Shown: one piece after another, positions 54,973-63,014 of the stretch | How the letters are laid out: every line of letters starts with the position of its first letter | Numbering within the stretch: position 1 is the first letter of the stretch | From: Phreatobacter sp. | GTDB lineage: Bacteria > Pseudomonadota > Alphaproteobacteria > Rhizobiales > Phreatobacteraceae | Assembly: GCF_022843985.1 (NCBI RefSeq) | Contig: NZ_JALHMP010000004.1 | Span: 1-64,000, forward strand | Direction: 5' to 3' | Length of the DNA: 64,000 bases | Translations under genes and position numbers: made by a program | Notes under the pieces: model-generated | Databases searched by the model: none | Told to the model about the DNA's origin: nothing | The model's input: the letters and a program-made list of their open reading frames with translations, nothing else

Positions 54973-55082
54973 CGGGCCTCGGGAACCGCGCGGGAGACGC
55001 CCGCGACGAGATGGGTCTTCCCTTCTACTGGGCCAGGCATCGACCCACCCGTGCGAATTTCGCAGACGGGCCCGCTGCGTGG

Positions 55083-55111
55083 TTGACTGACCGAAACCGC
55101 GCGACTATACA
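55083..55111 (+). promoter_or_regulatory. Predicted sigma-70 promoter of rpsT
   Basis: TTGACT (55083-55088), 17 bases, TATACA (55106-55111): the strongest consensus match in the window, as expected for a ribosomal protein gene. Leader about 75 bases. Confidence 0.7.
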
Positions 55112-55193
55112 CGCCGATCCGTGGCGGCCCCGTGTCGCCGCACTCGTTTTCTTGTGCCCCGATCACCCGGGGCCAGCCGCCGGGACAAGACCC

Positions 55194-55460
55194 ATGGCCA
55201 ATACGGCTTCTGCAAAAAAGGCCGCCCGCGTCATCGCGCGGCGCACGTCCGTCAACCAGGCCCGCCGCTCGCGGATGCGCACCTTCCTGCGCAAGCTGGA
55301 AGATGCCATCGCCTCCGGCGACAAGACCGCCGCCGCCGCGGCGCTCCAGGCGGCCCAGCCGGAGATCATGCGCGCCGCCCAGAAGGGCGTCCTGCATAAG
55401 AACACCGCCTCCCGCAAGGTCTCGCGCCTCGCCACCCGGGTCGCCAAGATCGGCGCCTGA
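55194..55460 (+). CDS. rpsT: 30S ribosomal protein S20
   Basis: 88-residue basic helical protein: [44 protein letters not shown], then [19 protein letters not shown] at the C-terminus, standard for S20, which binds the 5' domain of 16S rRNA. ATG 55194. Followed by an intrinsic terminator. Lying just upstream of the dnaA region is a conserved position in alphaproteobacteria. Confidence 0.98.
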   Translation: MANTASAKKAARVIARRTSVNQARRSRMRTFLRKLEDAIASGDKTAAAAALQAAQPEIMRAAQKGVLHKNTASRKVSRLATRVAKIGA

Positions 55461-55502
55461 TTGCTGCCACGGCGCTACCGCGCCCCTGCAACCTTTTCGG
55501 GA

Positions 55503-55526
55503 GCCCGGCCTAGCGCCGGGCTTTTT
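55503..55526 (+). terminator. Intrinsic terminator after rpsT
   Basis: GCCCGGC (55503-55509), 5-base loop, GCCGGGC (55515-55521), then TTTTT (55522-55526). 42 bases after the stop. Confidence 0.93.
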
Positions 55527-55881
55527 CGTTGTGCGGCCCTCCTGTCGCGGGGTGACGCCGGGGAGCCGTTGCGATTCCGCAACAGATCGGCGTCAACCCT
55601 CTTTTTTTATCCGTCCCCCTTCCGTGCCACGAAAGGGACCGTGATCCGGCTAAAGGGGCGTCAGAAAAACAACCCCGATTTCAGTTGGTTAGCCGGGGGA
55701 CGGATCGTTACGGCACCGAAATGCGGCTGGCATGGACATCGGCTGACCTGCCTCTCCACCCCCCTGCGCCCTGCCGGGCCCCAGGGTACTGGCCAAGGGA
55801 ATTTGAAATTTGCCGATTCATCAGGGGGTTGAAACGCCGGGCCGCCGAAACCGAAATCCGGGGGGAGTCAAGCGCCCCGCC

Positions 55882-55896
55882 TTAACCATTTATTAA
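55882..55896. promoter_or_regulatory. CtrA-type binding site
   Basis: TTAA-CCATTTA-TTAA, an exact match to the alphaproteobacterial CtrA consensus TTAA-N7-TTAA, 17 bases after a GAGTC (CcrM) site. It lies about 300 bp before the rhodanese gene and 840 bp before dnaA. Confidence 0.5.
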
Positions 55897-56017
55897 TGGA
55901 AATCCGTTGCCGGGTCCGAAGCCCCTGTGTATCAATCGGGTCACTCGGGGGGGCCACCTCGGGCTTCAAGGAAGAGATGACGCGCGCAGCCCGCAACATA
56001 GGGCAGAGGAGTATTGT

Positions 56018-56031
56018 GTCTCGTACGAGAC
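56018..56031. promoter_or_regulatory. 14-bp perfect palindrome GTCTCGTACGAGAC
   Basis: Perfect dyad without spacer, followed by a second GTGTCTC ten bases on. It could be an operator of a dimeric regulator controlling the gene at 56187. No regulator can be named. Confidence 0.5.
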
Positions 56032-56186
56032 GCGGTGTCTCCTTGAGCAACGTCAGTTTTCTGATGGAAGCCTTGGGGTGAAGACTTCAGGCTGCTGTCG
56101 CTTGACGGCGGTCGGGGCACTCTTCGAAATGAAAAACCTTGGAACAATTGAGGCGCGCGCCCAGACATTGGGTGTGTGAGCGAACC

Positions 56187-56633
56187 ATGGCGCATGCGCA
56201 AGAGGCCGGCTACGCCGGTGACACGACACCCGAAGACAGCCTTGCGAGTCTGACGCGCGACGCCTCCGCCCAGTTGGTGGATGTCCGCACCACGGCGGAA
56301 TGGGCCTATATCGGAGCGCCCGACCTGAAGGCCGCCGGACGCGAGGCCATCCGCGTCGAGTGGCAGATATTCCCCGCCATGGGCGTCAACCCGGATTTCG
56401 TCGCCAGCCTCGCCGCCAAGCTCGCGGAGCGCGGCACCCCGAAGGACGCGCCCCTCTATTTCCTCTGCCGCTCGGGCGTCAGGTCCAAGGCGGCGGCGAT
56501 CGCCATGACGGCGGCCGGCTACACCCAATGCTTCAACGTCACCGGCGGCTTCGAGGGCCCCCATGACGCGGAGGGACGTCGCGGTACCAAGGCCGGATGG
56601 AAGGCGGCCGGCCTTCCCTGGATCCAGCCCTGA
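56187..56633 (+). CDS. Rhodanese-like sulfurtransferase
   Basis: 148 residues, one rhodanese domain. Start of fold AQLVDVRTTAEWAYIGAPDL (about 28-47), and active-site loop FLCRSGVRSKAAA (catalytic Cys about 93). The loop length suits sulfur rather than phosphate substrates. Members next to dnaA in rhizobia are uncharacterised. The ATG at 56187 is chosen over an in-frame start at 56139 that adds non-family residues. About 90 bp before dnaA. Confidence 0.9.
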   Translation: MAHAQEAGYAGDTTPEDSLASLTRDASAQLVDVRTTAEWAYIGAPDLKAAGREAIRVEWQIFPAMGVNPDFVASLAAKLAERGTPKDAPLYFLCRSGVRSKAAAIAMTAAGYTQCFNVTGGFEGPHDAEGRRGTKAGWKAAGLPWIQP

Positions 56634-56725
56634 GACGTGGTCCTGCGCCCGTCTGCCGATCTCGCGTGATCACCGCGTACCCGCTCCCCCATTTCATTCC
56701 CCGGACTTTTTGATTGGAGACCTTC

Positions 56726-58201
56726 GTGTTTGCCACTTCTGAACGCGTCCGCGAAACGACCGAAGGCAAGACTGATACGATGAGCGATTCCATGCGAGCC
56801 GGCGCCATCTGGGAACGTGTCGGCCGGCGCCTGCGCGCCGAACTCGGCGAGGATGTCTTCTCCAGCTGGTTCAAGAGCATCGAGATCGATCTGGCCGAGC
56901 ACGACGCGGTGCGCCTGTCGGTGCCGACGCGGTTTCTCAAGAGCTGGATCGACCACCATTACAAGGACCGCATCATCACCCGCTGGTCGGAGGAGGCCGA
57001 GCGGCCGGTGACCATCGACGTCGTCGTGCGCACGGCGGCGAGCGCCCGCACCCTTACACGCTCCAAGCCCGTGGACGAGGCCGCCCGCCCGGCATCGCCG
57101 GCCGCCGCTCCGCAGCGCGCCCAGGACGGCCACCATCTCTCGGCGGCGCAGAACACGCTGGGCGGATCGCCGCTCGACCCGCGCCTGACCTTCGAGACCT
57201 TCGTCCAGGGCCGGTCCAACACGCTCGCCCGCGCCGCGGCCCTGCAGGTGGCGCAGTCGCGGCCGACCGACGCGGTGCTGTTCAACCCGCTCTACATCCA
57301 TGCCGGCGTCGGCCTCGGCAAGACGCATCTGCTGCAGGCCGTGGCCGGCACCGCCCAGGCCGGCGGCCGGCGCGTGCTCTATCTGACGGCGGAGAAATTC
57401 ACGTTCGGCTTCGTCGCCGCCCTGAAGAACCAGACGGCCATCGCCTTCAAGGAGGCGCTGCGCAACATCGACCTCCTCATCATCGACGACCTGCAGTTCC
57501 TCCAGGGCAAGCAGACCCAGGCCGAGTTCTGCCACACGCTGAACGCCCTGATCGATGCCGGCCGGCAGATCGTCGTCGCCGGCGACCGCCCGCCCTCCGA
57601 TCTCGAGAACCTCGACGAGCGGGTCCGTTCGCGCCTTGCCGGCGGCCTCACCGTCGAGATCGGTGCGCTGGACGAGAACCTGCGCTTCGACATCCTCAAG
57701 CAGAAGCTGGTCCATGCCCGCGCCCAGCATCCCGGCTTCGATGTCCCGCCGGCAGTGATGAGCTATGTCGCCAAGAACGTCACCCAGAACGGCCGCGATC
57801 TCGACGGCGCCTTCAACCGGCTCATCGCCACCAATCGCCTGACCAACCAGCCGGTGACCGTGGAGATGGCCGAGCGCTCCATCCGCGATCTCGTCCGCAT
57901 CCCCGAGCCGAAGCGGGTGAAGATCGAGGACATCCAGAAGATCGTGGCGCAGCATTACAATGTCAGCCGGTCCGACATCCTGTCCTCCCGGCGCACGGCG
58001 ACCGTCGTCCGGCCGCGCCAGATCGCCATGTATCTGGCCAAGACCATGACGTTGCGCTCGCTGCCCGAGATCGGCCGGCGTTTCGGCGGCCGCGACCACA
58101 CGACCGTGCTCCATGCCGTGCGCAAGATCGAGGGCCTGGTCGGCCAGGATCCGGCCCTGAGCGAGGAGGTCGAAGCGCTGAAGCGCCGTCTCAACGACTG
58201 A
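56726..58201 (+). CDS. dnaA: Chromosomal replication initiator protein DnaA
   Basis: About 491 residues. Domain I begins [27 protein letters not shown] (about 30-55). Domain III has Walker A in [12 protein letters not shown] (about 193-204), Walker [13 protein letters not shown], and [11 protein letters not shown]. Domain IV has [24 protein letters not shown] and the DnaA-box contact [15 protein letters not shown] (about 456-470). Start is GTG 56726, six bases after GGAG; a TTG at 56714 and an ATG at 56780 are in-frame alternatives, the latter lacking a good ribosome site. DnaA melts oriC for replication. A GANTC site (56786) lies in its first codons. Confidence 0.96.
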   Translation: MFATSERVRETTEGKTDTMSDSMRAGAIWERVGRRLRAELGEDVFSSWFKSIEIDLAEHDAVRLSVPTRFLKSWIDHHYKDRIITRWSEEAERPVTIDVVVRTAASARTLTRSKPVDEAARPASPAAAPQRAQDGHHLSAAQNTLGGSPLDPRLTFETFVQGRSNTLARAAALQVAQSRPTDAVLFNPLYIHAGVGLGKTHLLQAVAGTAQAGGRRVLYLTAEKFTFGFVAALKNQTAIAFKEALRNIDLLIIDDLQFLQGKQTQAEFCHTLNALIDAGRQIVVAGDRPPSDLENLDERVRSRLAGGLTVEIGALDENLRFDILKQKLVHARAQHPGFDVPPAVMSYVAKNVTQNGRDLDGAFNRLIATNRLTNQPVTVEMAERSIRDLVRIPEPKRVKIEDIQKIVAQHYNVSRSDILSSRRTATVVRPRQIAMYLAKTMTLRSLPEIGRRFGGRDHTTVLHAVRKIEGLVGQDPALSEEVEALKRRLND

Positions 58202-58249
58202 GGCGCCGCGCAGCGCCGGACGGATCCGCACATCAGGTCAGGACGGGGC

Positions 58250-58678
58250 TCAGCACTGTCCGGGGCCGCGGCGATAGGGCCGCGCGTCCCGCTGGGCCGC
58301 CGCGAGAGCGGCCATGGCATCGTCCGCGGTGCGGGCGCTCGCAAGGGCATTCTCATAGGCAGTGACGCCCAGGGCGGTCATCGGCCCGGAATCGAAGCCG
58401 ATCCGGAACAGGCGCTGGTTCAGGCGCGGGTCGTAGCCCACCGCCTCGACGGCCCTGACGCAGACATCCCCCACCGTGACGACACGGATCGACACCGTGA
58501 GGCGGTTGTTGCGCGACTCCACGTCGCCGCGGCCGCTTTGGCCGCCGCCGTCGAAGGACTGCGCATAAGCGTTGAACTGTGCGAGGGCGGGCTGGGGCGA
58601 CGACCCGACGAGGGCGGCGCCGAACGTGAGAGCGGCGGCCGTCAGGCCGGCGCCAAGCGTGATGCGGGTCTTCGCCAT
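58250..58678 (-). CDS. Secreted hypothetical protein
   Basis: 142 residues with a signal peptide (MAKTRITLGAGLTAAALTFGAALVGSSPQPALAQ). The mature part has one conserved-looking core SRNNRLTVSIRVVTVGDVCVRAVEAVGYDPRLNQRLFRIGFDSG and two cysteines (about residues 85 and 142, the last residue). No family recognised; periplasmic or extracellular. It lies on the minus strand between dnaA and dnaN, so dnaA and dnaN are not one operon here. Confidence 0.75.
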   Translation of the reverse strand: MAKTRITLGAGLTAAALTFGAALVGSSPQPALAQFNAYAQSFDGGGQSGRGDVESRNNRLTVSIRVVTVGDVCVRAVEAVGYDPRLNQRLFRIGFDSGPMTALGVTAYENALASARTADDAMAALAAAQRDARPYRRGPGQC

Positions 58679-58951
58679 GGCTGGTCTCCGTCTCGCCCCC
58701 GCGAGGTATCGGTGGGACGCATGCTGGACAGATCATGTGTCGGGGCGTCGACGGCAAGGACCCGCGGAGGTTTCAGGCCTTCGGCCGGGCGCCACGGCGG
58801 CGGGCCGCAGGGCGATGACGAAAAGCACGTGGATAGGCCCGTACCGGCTGGCCTTGCCCTTGCATCATGCTGCGCCGCGGGGTTGACTGACGCCCCTTGT
58901 TTTCGGGGCTCCGGATCGCCGGGACCTCCTGAGTCGTTTGGAGCAGCATTG

Positions 58952-60070
58952 ATGAAGGTCACCGTCGAGCGGGCCCAGCTCCTGAAATCCCTCGGCCATG
59001 TCCATCGCGTCGTCGAGCGCCGCAACACGATCCCCGTCCTGTCGAACGTGCTGATGAAGGCCGAGGGCACGGCGCTCCGCCTCAAGGCGACGGATCTCGA
59101 CATCGAGGTGGTGGAGACCCTGCCGGCCGAGGTCGCGACCGCCGGCGGCACCACCGTCCCCGCCCACATGATCTACGACATCGTCCGCAAGCTCCCCGAC
59201 GGGTCGCAGATCCAGCTGGAGATGATTGGCGACAAGGGCACGCTTGCCGTCAAGGCCGGCCGCTCCCGCTTCACCCTGCAGACCATTCCCGAGAGCGACT
59301 TCCCCGACATCGCCGCCGGCGACATGTCCCACAGCTTCCAGCTGCCCGCCGGCCATCTGAAGCGCCTCATCGACAAGACGCAGTTCGCCATCTCCACCGA
59401 GGAGACGCGCTACTATCTCAACGGCATCTATCTCCATGTCGTCGAGAAGGGCGGCCAGAGCCTGATCCGCGCCGTCGCCACCGACGGCCACCGCCTCGCC
59501 CAGGTCGAGTTCGAGGCCCCGGCCGGCGCCGCCGGCATGCCGGGCGTCATCGTGCCGCGCAAGACAGTGGCCGAGGTCCAGCGCCTCGCCGACTCGCCGG
59601 ATGCGAGCGTCACCGTCGAGCTCTCCACCGCCAAGGTGCGCTTCCGCTTCGGCGAGACGGTGCTGACCTCCAAGCTGATCGACGGCACCTTCCCGGACTA
59701 TGCCCGCGTCATCCCCCTGGCCAACGACAAGATCCTCACCGTCGAGAAGGGCGAGTTCGCCGCCGCCGTCGACCGTGTCTCGACCGTCTCCTCCGAACGC
59801 GGCCGTGCCGTGAAGCTCTCGGCGAGCGAGGGCAAGCTGACCCTGTCGGTGACCAATCCCGATTCCGGCAGCGCCACCGAGGAGCTCGAGGTCTCCTACG
59901 AGGCCGACGGCATCGATATCGGCTTCAACTCGCGTTACCTGCTCGACATCACCAGCCAGGTCGATGGCGACACGATCGAGCTGAAACTGGCCGATCCCGG
60001 CTCGCCCACCCTCATCCACGACCCAGCCGGGCCCGGCGCCCTCTACGTGCTCATGCCGATGCGGGTCTGA
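58952..60070 (+). CDS. dnaN: DNA polymerase III beta sliding clamp
   Basis: 372 residues, three clamp domains. Start [35 protein letters not shown]; middle [20 protein letters not shown] and [20 protein letters not shown]-terminal [10 protein letters not shown], the conserved final strand of the clamp. Encircles DNA and tethers polymerase III. ATG 58952. Followed by folD after 5 bp, not by recF, which usually follows dnaN in relatives. Confidence 0.97.
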   Translation: MKVTVERAQLLKSLGHVHRVVERRNTIPVLSNVLMKAEGTALRLKATDLDIEVVETLPAEVATAGGTTVPAHMIYDIVRKLPDGSQIQLEMIGDKGTLAVKAGRSRFTLQTIPESDFPDIAAGDMSHSFQLPAGHLKRLIDKTQFAISTEETRYYLNGIYLHVVEKGGQSLIRAVATDGHRLAQVEFEAPAGAAGMPGVIVPRKTVAEVQRLADSPDASVTVELSTAKVRFRFGETVLTSKLIDGTFPDYARVIPLANDKILTVEKGEFAAAVDRVSTVSSERGRAVKLSASEGKLTLSVTNPDSGSATEELEVSYEADGIDIGFNSRYLLDITSQVDGDTIELKLADPGSPTLIHDPAGPGALYVLMPMRV

Positions 60071-60075
60071 CCGCC

Positions 60076-60984
60076 GTGGCTGCCACCCGTATCGACGGCA
60101 AGGCCGTCGCCGCCCGCATTCTCGACCAGGTCAAGACCAGCGCCGCGGCCTTCAGGGCGGCCCAGGGGCGCCCCCCGGGCCTCGCCGTCGTGCTGGTCGG
60201 CGAGGACCCGGCGAGCCAGGTCTATGTCCGCAACAAGGGCCGCGAGGCCGATGCCGCGGGGTTCCGCTCGGAGCAGCACAGCCTGCCGGTCACGACCAGC
60301 GAGGCCACGCTTCTCTCCCTCGTGGCCAAGCTCAATGCCGATCCCGGCATCGACGGCATTCTGGTCCAGCTGCCCCTGCCCAAGGGCATCGACACGGAAA
60401 CCGTGCTGCTCGCCATCGACCCTGCCAAGGATGTCGACGGCTTCCATCCCGTCAATGTCGGCCTGCTCGGCACCGGCGCCGCGGACAGGGCCCTCGTGCC
60501 CTGCACCCCGGCCGGCGCGGTGATCCTGGTCGAGAGCGTCCTGGGCCCCTCCCTCGCCGGCAAGCATGCCGTCGTCGTCGGCCGCTCCAACATCGTCGGC
60601 AAGCCGGTGGCCCAGCTCCTGCTGCAGCGCGACGCCACCGTCACCATCGCCCATTCCCGCACGGCGGACCTGCCGGCGATCTGCCGCATGGCGGATATCC
60701 TGGTGGCCGCGGTCGGCCGTCCCGAGATGATCCGCGGCGACTGGGTGAAGCCCGGCGCCGTCGTCATCGACGTCGGCATCAACCGCATTGCCGCCCCGGA
60801 AAAGGGCGAGGGCAAGACGCGACTCGTCGGCGACGTCGCGACCGAGGAGGCGGCGGTCCATGCCGCCGCCATCACGCCGGTGCCCGGCGGCGTCGGGCCG
60901 ATGACCATCGCGCTGCTCATGGCCAATACCCTGGCCGCCGCCCATCTGCGCGCCGGCCTGCCGCGGCCGGCTTTCGGCGCCTGA
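60076..60984 (+). CDS. folD: Bifunctional methylenetetrahydrofolate dehydrogenase/cyclohydrolase
   Basis: 302 residues. Interconverts methylene-, methenyl- and formyl-tetrahydrofolate with [34 protein letters not shown] (about 34-63) includes the catalytic Tyr and Lys; [16 protein letters not shown] (about 95) and [31 protein letters not shown] (about 166-196) form the folate and NADP sites; [10 protein letters not shown] closes. GTG start at 60076, 5 bp after dnaN. Confidence 0.96.
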   Translation: MAATRIDGKAVAARILDQVKTSAAAFRAAQGRPPGLAVVLVGEDPASQVYVRNKGREADAAGFRSEQHSLPVTTSEATLLSLVAKLNADPGIDGILVQLPLPKGIDTETVLLAIDPAKDVDGFHPVNVGLLGTGAADRALVPCTPAGAVILVESVLGPSLAGKHAVVVGRSNIVGKPVAQLLLQRDATVTIAHSRTADLPAICRMADILVAAVGRPEMIRGDWVKPGAVVIDVGINRIAAPEKGEGKTRLVGDVATEEAAVHAAAITPVPGGVGPMTIALLMANTLAAAHLRAGLPRPAFGA

Positions 60985-61017
60985 TGCGGACCAGCGCCGG
61001 CACGCGCCTCACGCAAC

Positions 61018-61046
61018 CTTGATTTTGCGCGCCGGAGGCTCGATAT
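61018..61046 (+). promoter_or_regulatory. Predicted heat-shock (RpoH-type) promoter of grpE
   Basis: CTTGAT (61018-61023), 17 bases, CGATAT (61041-61046), 35 bases before the ATG. Alphaproteobacterial sigma-32 promoters favour a CTTG -35 with this spacing, and grpE is a classic target. Confidence 0.5.
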
Positions 61047-61081
61047 CCGGGCCACCCCTTTTCCATCACAGGCGAGACGCC

Positions 61082-61690
61082 ATGACCAACCCGAAGAACG
61101 GGCACGATGAAGTGCCGATCGACGAGGCCAACCCGACCGCCGAGGCCACCGAGACCCCCGAGACCCTGGCCGATGCCGGCCCCGCTCTCCTCGCCGCCGC
61201 CCAGGCCGAGGCGCGCGACATGAAGGACCGCATGCTGCGCACCCTGGCGGAGATGGAGAATCTCAGGAAGCGCACCGAGCGCGAGGTGGTCGACGCCCGC
61301 ACCTATGGCGTCACGTCCTTCGCCCGCGACATGCTGAACGTCGCCGACAACATGCGCCGCGCCTTCGAGACCATGCCCGACGAGGCCCGGCCCACCGACG
61401 GCCCGCTGAAAGCCTTCGTCGAGGGCATCGACCTGACCGAGCGCGAGCTTCTCAAGACGCTTGAGAAGCACGGCGTCAGGAAGATCGCCCCGGACGGGCA
61501 GAAATTCGACCCGAACCTGCACCAGGCCATGTTCGAGATTCCCAATGCCGAGGTCCCCAAGGGCACCGTCGTGCAGACCGTCCAGGCCGGCTTCGTCATC
61601 GGCGAGCGGGTGCTGCGCCCCGCCCTGGTCGGTGTCTCCACCGGCGGCCCGAAGGCCGCCCCCCAGGCCGCCGCCTCCGACGACGCCTGA
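61082..61690 (+). CDS. grpE: Nucleotide exchange factor GrpE
   Basis: 202 residues. Acidic disordered N-terminus, long coiled coil (about 40-85; ARDMKDRMLRTLAEMENLRKRTEREVVDARTYG) and beta domain with KIAPDGQKFDPNLHQAMFEIPNAEVPKGTVVQTVQAGFVIGERVLRPALVGV (about 138-188), the family signature. Releases ADP from DnaK. ATG 61082; dnaK is not adjacent. Confidence 0.97.
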   Translation: MTNPKNGHDEVPIDEANPTAEATETPETLADAGPALLAAAQAEARDMKDRMLRTLAEMENLRKRTEREVVDARTYGVTSFARDMLNVADNMRRAFETMPDEARPTDGPLKAFVEGIDLTERELLKTLEKHGVRKIAPDGQKFDPNLHQAMFEIPNAEVPKGTVVQTVQAGFVIGERVLRPALVGVSTGGPKAAPQAAASDDA

Positions 61691-61695
61691 CCGCC

Positions 61696-62316
61696 ATGAC
61701 CGGGCTCCTGCCCTGGCTCGAATGGGCAGGCGTCGCGGTCTTCGCCCTCACCGGCGCCCTGGTGGCGGCGCGCAAGCAGATGGACCCCTTCGGCTTCGTC
61801 CTGCTCGGCACCGTCACCGGCATCGGTGGCGGCACGCTGCGCGACGTCCTGCTCGGCATCCGGCCGGTGCCCTGGATCCTCGATCCGGCGGTGGTGATCA
61901 TCTGCGCCGCGGTGTCGCTCGCAGCCTTCGTCTCCGCCCATCATTTCGAGCGCGAGGGCCGCACCCGCGTCATCCTCTGGGCCGACGCCCTCGGCCTCGC
62001 CCTGTTCACGGTGACCGGCACAGCCAAGGCCCTGGAAGCCGGCGCGCCGGCCATTTCCGCCGTGCTGCTCGGCGTCGTCACCGCGACCTTCGGCGGCATC
62101 ATCCGCGACATCCTGGCCGGCGACGTGCCGCTGGCGCTGCGCCGCGACGTCTATGTCACCGCCTCGCTCGCCGGCGCCGTCGCCTTCGCCCTGGCCAACC
62201 GCTTCGTCTCGCCCGATCTCGACGATCTCTGCGGCTTTGCCGTGGCCTTCGCCATCCGCGGCCTCGCCATCCGCCACGGCTGGTCGCTGCCGACCTACGG
62301 CAAGCGTGATGGGTAG
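61696..62316 (+). CDS. TRIC/UPF0126 family cation channel protein
   Basis: 206 residues, two repeats of three helices plus a seventh. Repeat signatures GVAVFALTGALVAARKQMDPFGFVLLGTVTGIGGGTLRDVLLG (about 12-54) and LFTVTGTAKALEAGAPAISAVLLGVVTATFGGIIRDILAGDVPL (about 101-144) with the family's GGG-RD motif. Bacterial members form trimeric potassium-permeable channels. 5 bp after grpE. Confidence 0.93.
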   Translation: MTGLLPWLEWAGVAVFALTGALVAARKQMDPFGFVLLGTVTGIGGGTLRDVLLGIRPVPWILDPAVVIICAAVSLAAFVSAHHFEREGRTRVILWADALGLALFTVTGTAKALEAGAPAISAVLLGVVTATFGGIIRDILAGDVPLALRRDVYVTASLAGAVAFALANRFVSPDLDDLCGFAVAFAIRGLAIRHGWSLPTYGKRDG

Positions 62317-62412
62317 GTCCTAGATCTAGGATTTATGTCCTTGACAGCGCAACGCTGATAGGCTAGGTTTTCGGCACGTTCGGGAGCTGCGCCCTGCTGA
62401 TGCCGCAGAGAA

Positions 62413-62532
62413 TTCGTGGATGCCCGGGACGAGCCCGGGCATGACGGGCTGAGGTTCTAAAGCCACCCTGGTTGGGCAGTGGCGCCGCCCCTTCCGCGTC
62501 CTGCCCGGGCTTGTCCCGGGCATCCACGACTT
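62413..62532. repeat. Inverted pair of the palindromic repeat, left of the GIY-YIG gene
   Basis: Copy at 62413-62446 (TCGTGGATGCCCGGGAC... ATGACG) and opposite-facing copy at 62497-62532 (...GCCCGGGCTTGTCCCGGGC... CACGAC). Each is a hairpin. Same family as 22455-22546. Confidence 0.93.
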
Positions 62533-62561
62533 GCTTCACTACCCTCCTCTTGGAGGTCCCC

Positions 62562-62858
62562 ATGGAACGCGCTCGTGGCGGATGGGTGTACATCATCACC
62601 AACAGACGCGACGGCGTGCTCTACACCGGCGTCACCGGCGACATCGCGCGCCGGGCTTTCGAGCACCGCACCGGCGCCTATCCCGGTTTCACCCGGCGCT
62701 ATGGCCTGAAGCTTCTGGTCTGGATGGAGCGCTACGAGGATATCCGGGACGCCATCCGGCGCGAGAAGGCCATCAAGCACTGGCCGCGCGCCTGGAAGGT
62801 GCGGCTGATCCACGACACGAACCCGGACTGGCGCGATCTCTACGAGGACCTCGCGTAA
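62562..62858 (+). CDS. Single-domain GIY-YIG nuclease (UPF0213-like)
   Basis: 98 residues. The whole protein is one GIY-YIG domain: VYIITN (GIY strand), LYTGVTGDIARRAFEH (YIG and the catalytic Arg), YEDIRDAIRREKAIKHWPRAWK with the metal-binding Glu (about 65-68). The family cuts DNA, but cellular roles of the short bacterial members are unclear. A GGAGG ten bases upstream and start ATG 62562 are convincing. It is enclosed by two inverted pairs of a palindromic repeat, on both sides, unlike ordinary genes here. Confidence 0.9.
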   Translation: MERARGGWVYIITNRRDGVLYTGVTGDIARRAFEHRTGAYPGFTRRYGLKLLVWMERYEDIRDAIRREKAIKHWPRAWKVRLIHDTNPDWRDLYEDLA

Positions 62859-62879
62859 GCGGTGGTCATTGATCAAAGC

Positions 62880-62997
62880 AAGTCGTGGATGCCCGGGCCG
62901 AGCCCGGGCATGACGCGGAGGGGGCGGAGCCATGGAAGAATGCGCGGCGGAACCTCAGCCCGTCATGCCCGGGCTCGGCCCGGGCATCCACGACTTC
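62880..62997. repeat. Inverted pair of the palindromic repeat, right of the GIY-YIG gene
   Basis: Copies at 62880-62915 (GTCGTGGATGCCCGGGCC...ATGACG) and 62961-62997 (CGTCATGCCCGGGC... CACGACTT), facing each other as on the left side. Loops read CCGAG/CTCGG rather than ACGAG or TTGTC. Confidence 0.93.
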
Positions 62998-63014
62998 CCT
63001 TCAGGCCCCGCCCC

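Larger units (their letters stand above)
55527..56186. other. Gene-free upstream region of the rhodanese-dnaA segment
   Basis: About 660 bp without a convincing gene. It contains a long-range inverted pair CCGGCTAA (55647-55654) and TTAGCCGG (55690-55697), GANTC sites at 55573, 55815 and 55865, a CtrA-type site and a 14-bp palindrome (separate entries), and an AT-richer stretch around 55880-55910. No DnaA-box cluster was found. Confidence 0.6.

Noticed and set aside
55907-56179. Open frame of 90 codons before the rhodanese gene
   Set aside because: Composition is not protein-like and there is no ribosome site; it crosses the palindrome and other regulatory-looking sequence.
55527-56186. Possible replication origin upstream of dnaA
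   Set aside because: No cluster of TTATCCACA-like boxes and no clear AT-rich unwinding region; in alphaproteobacteria the origin is usually near hemE rather than dnaA.
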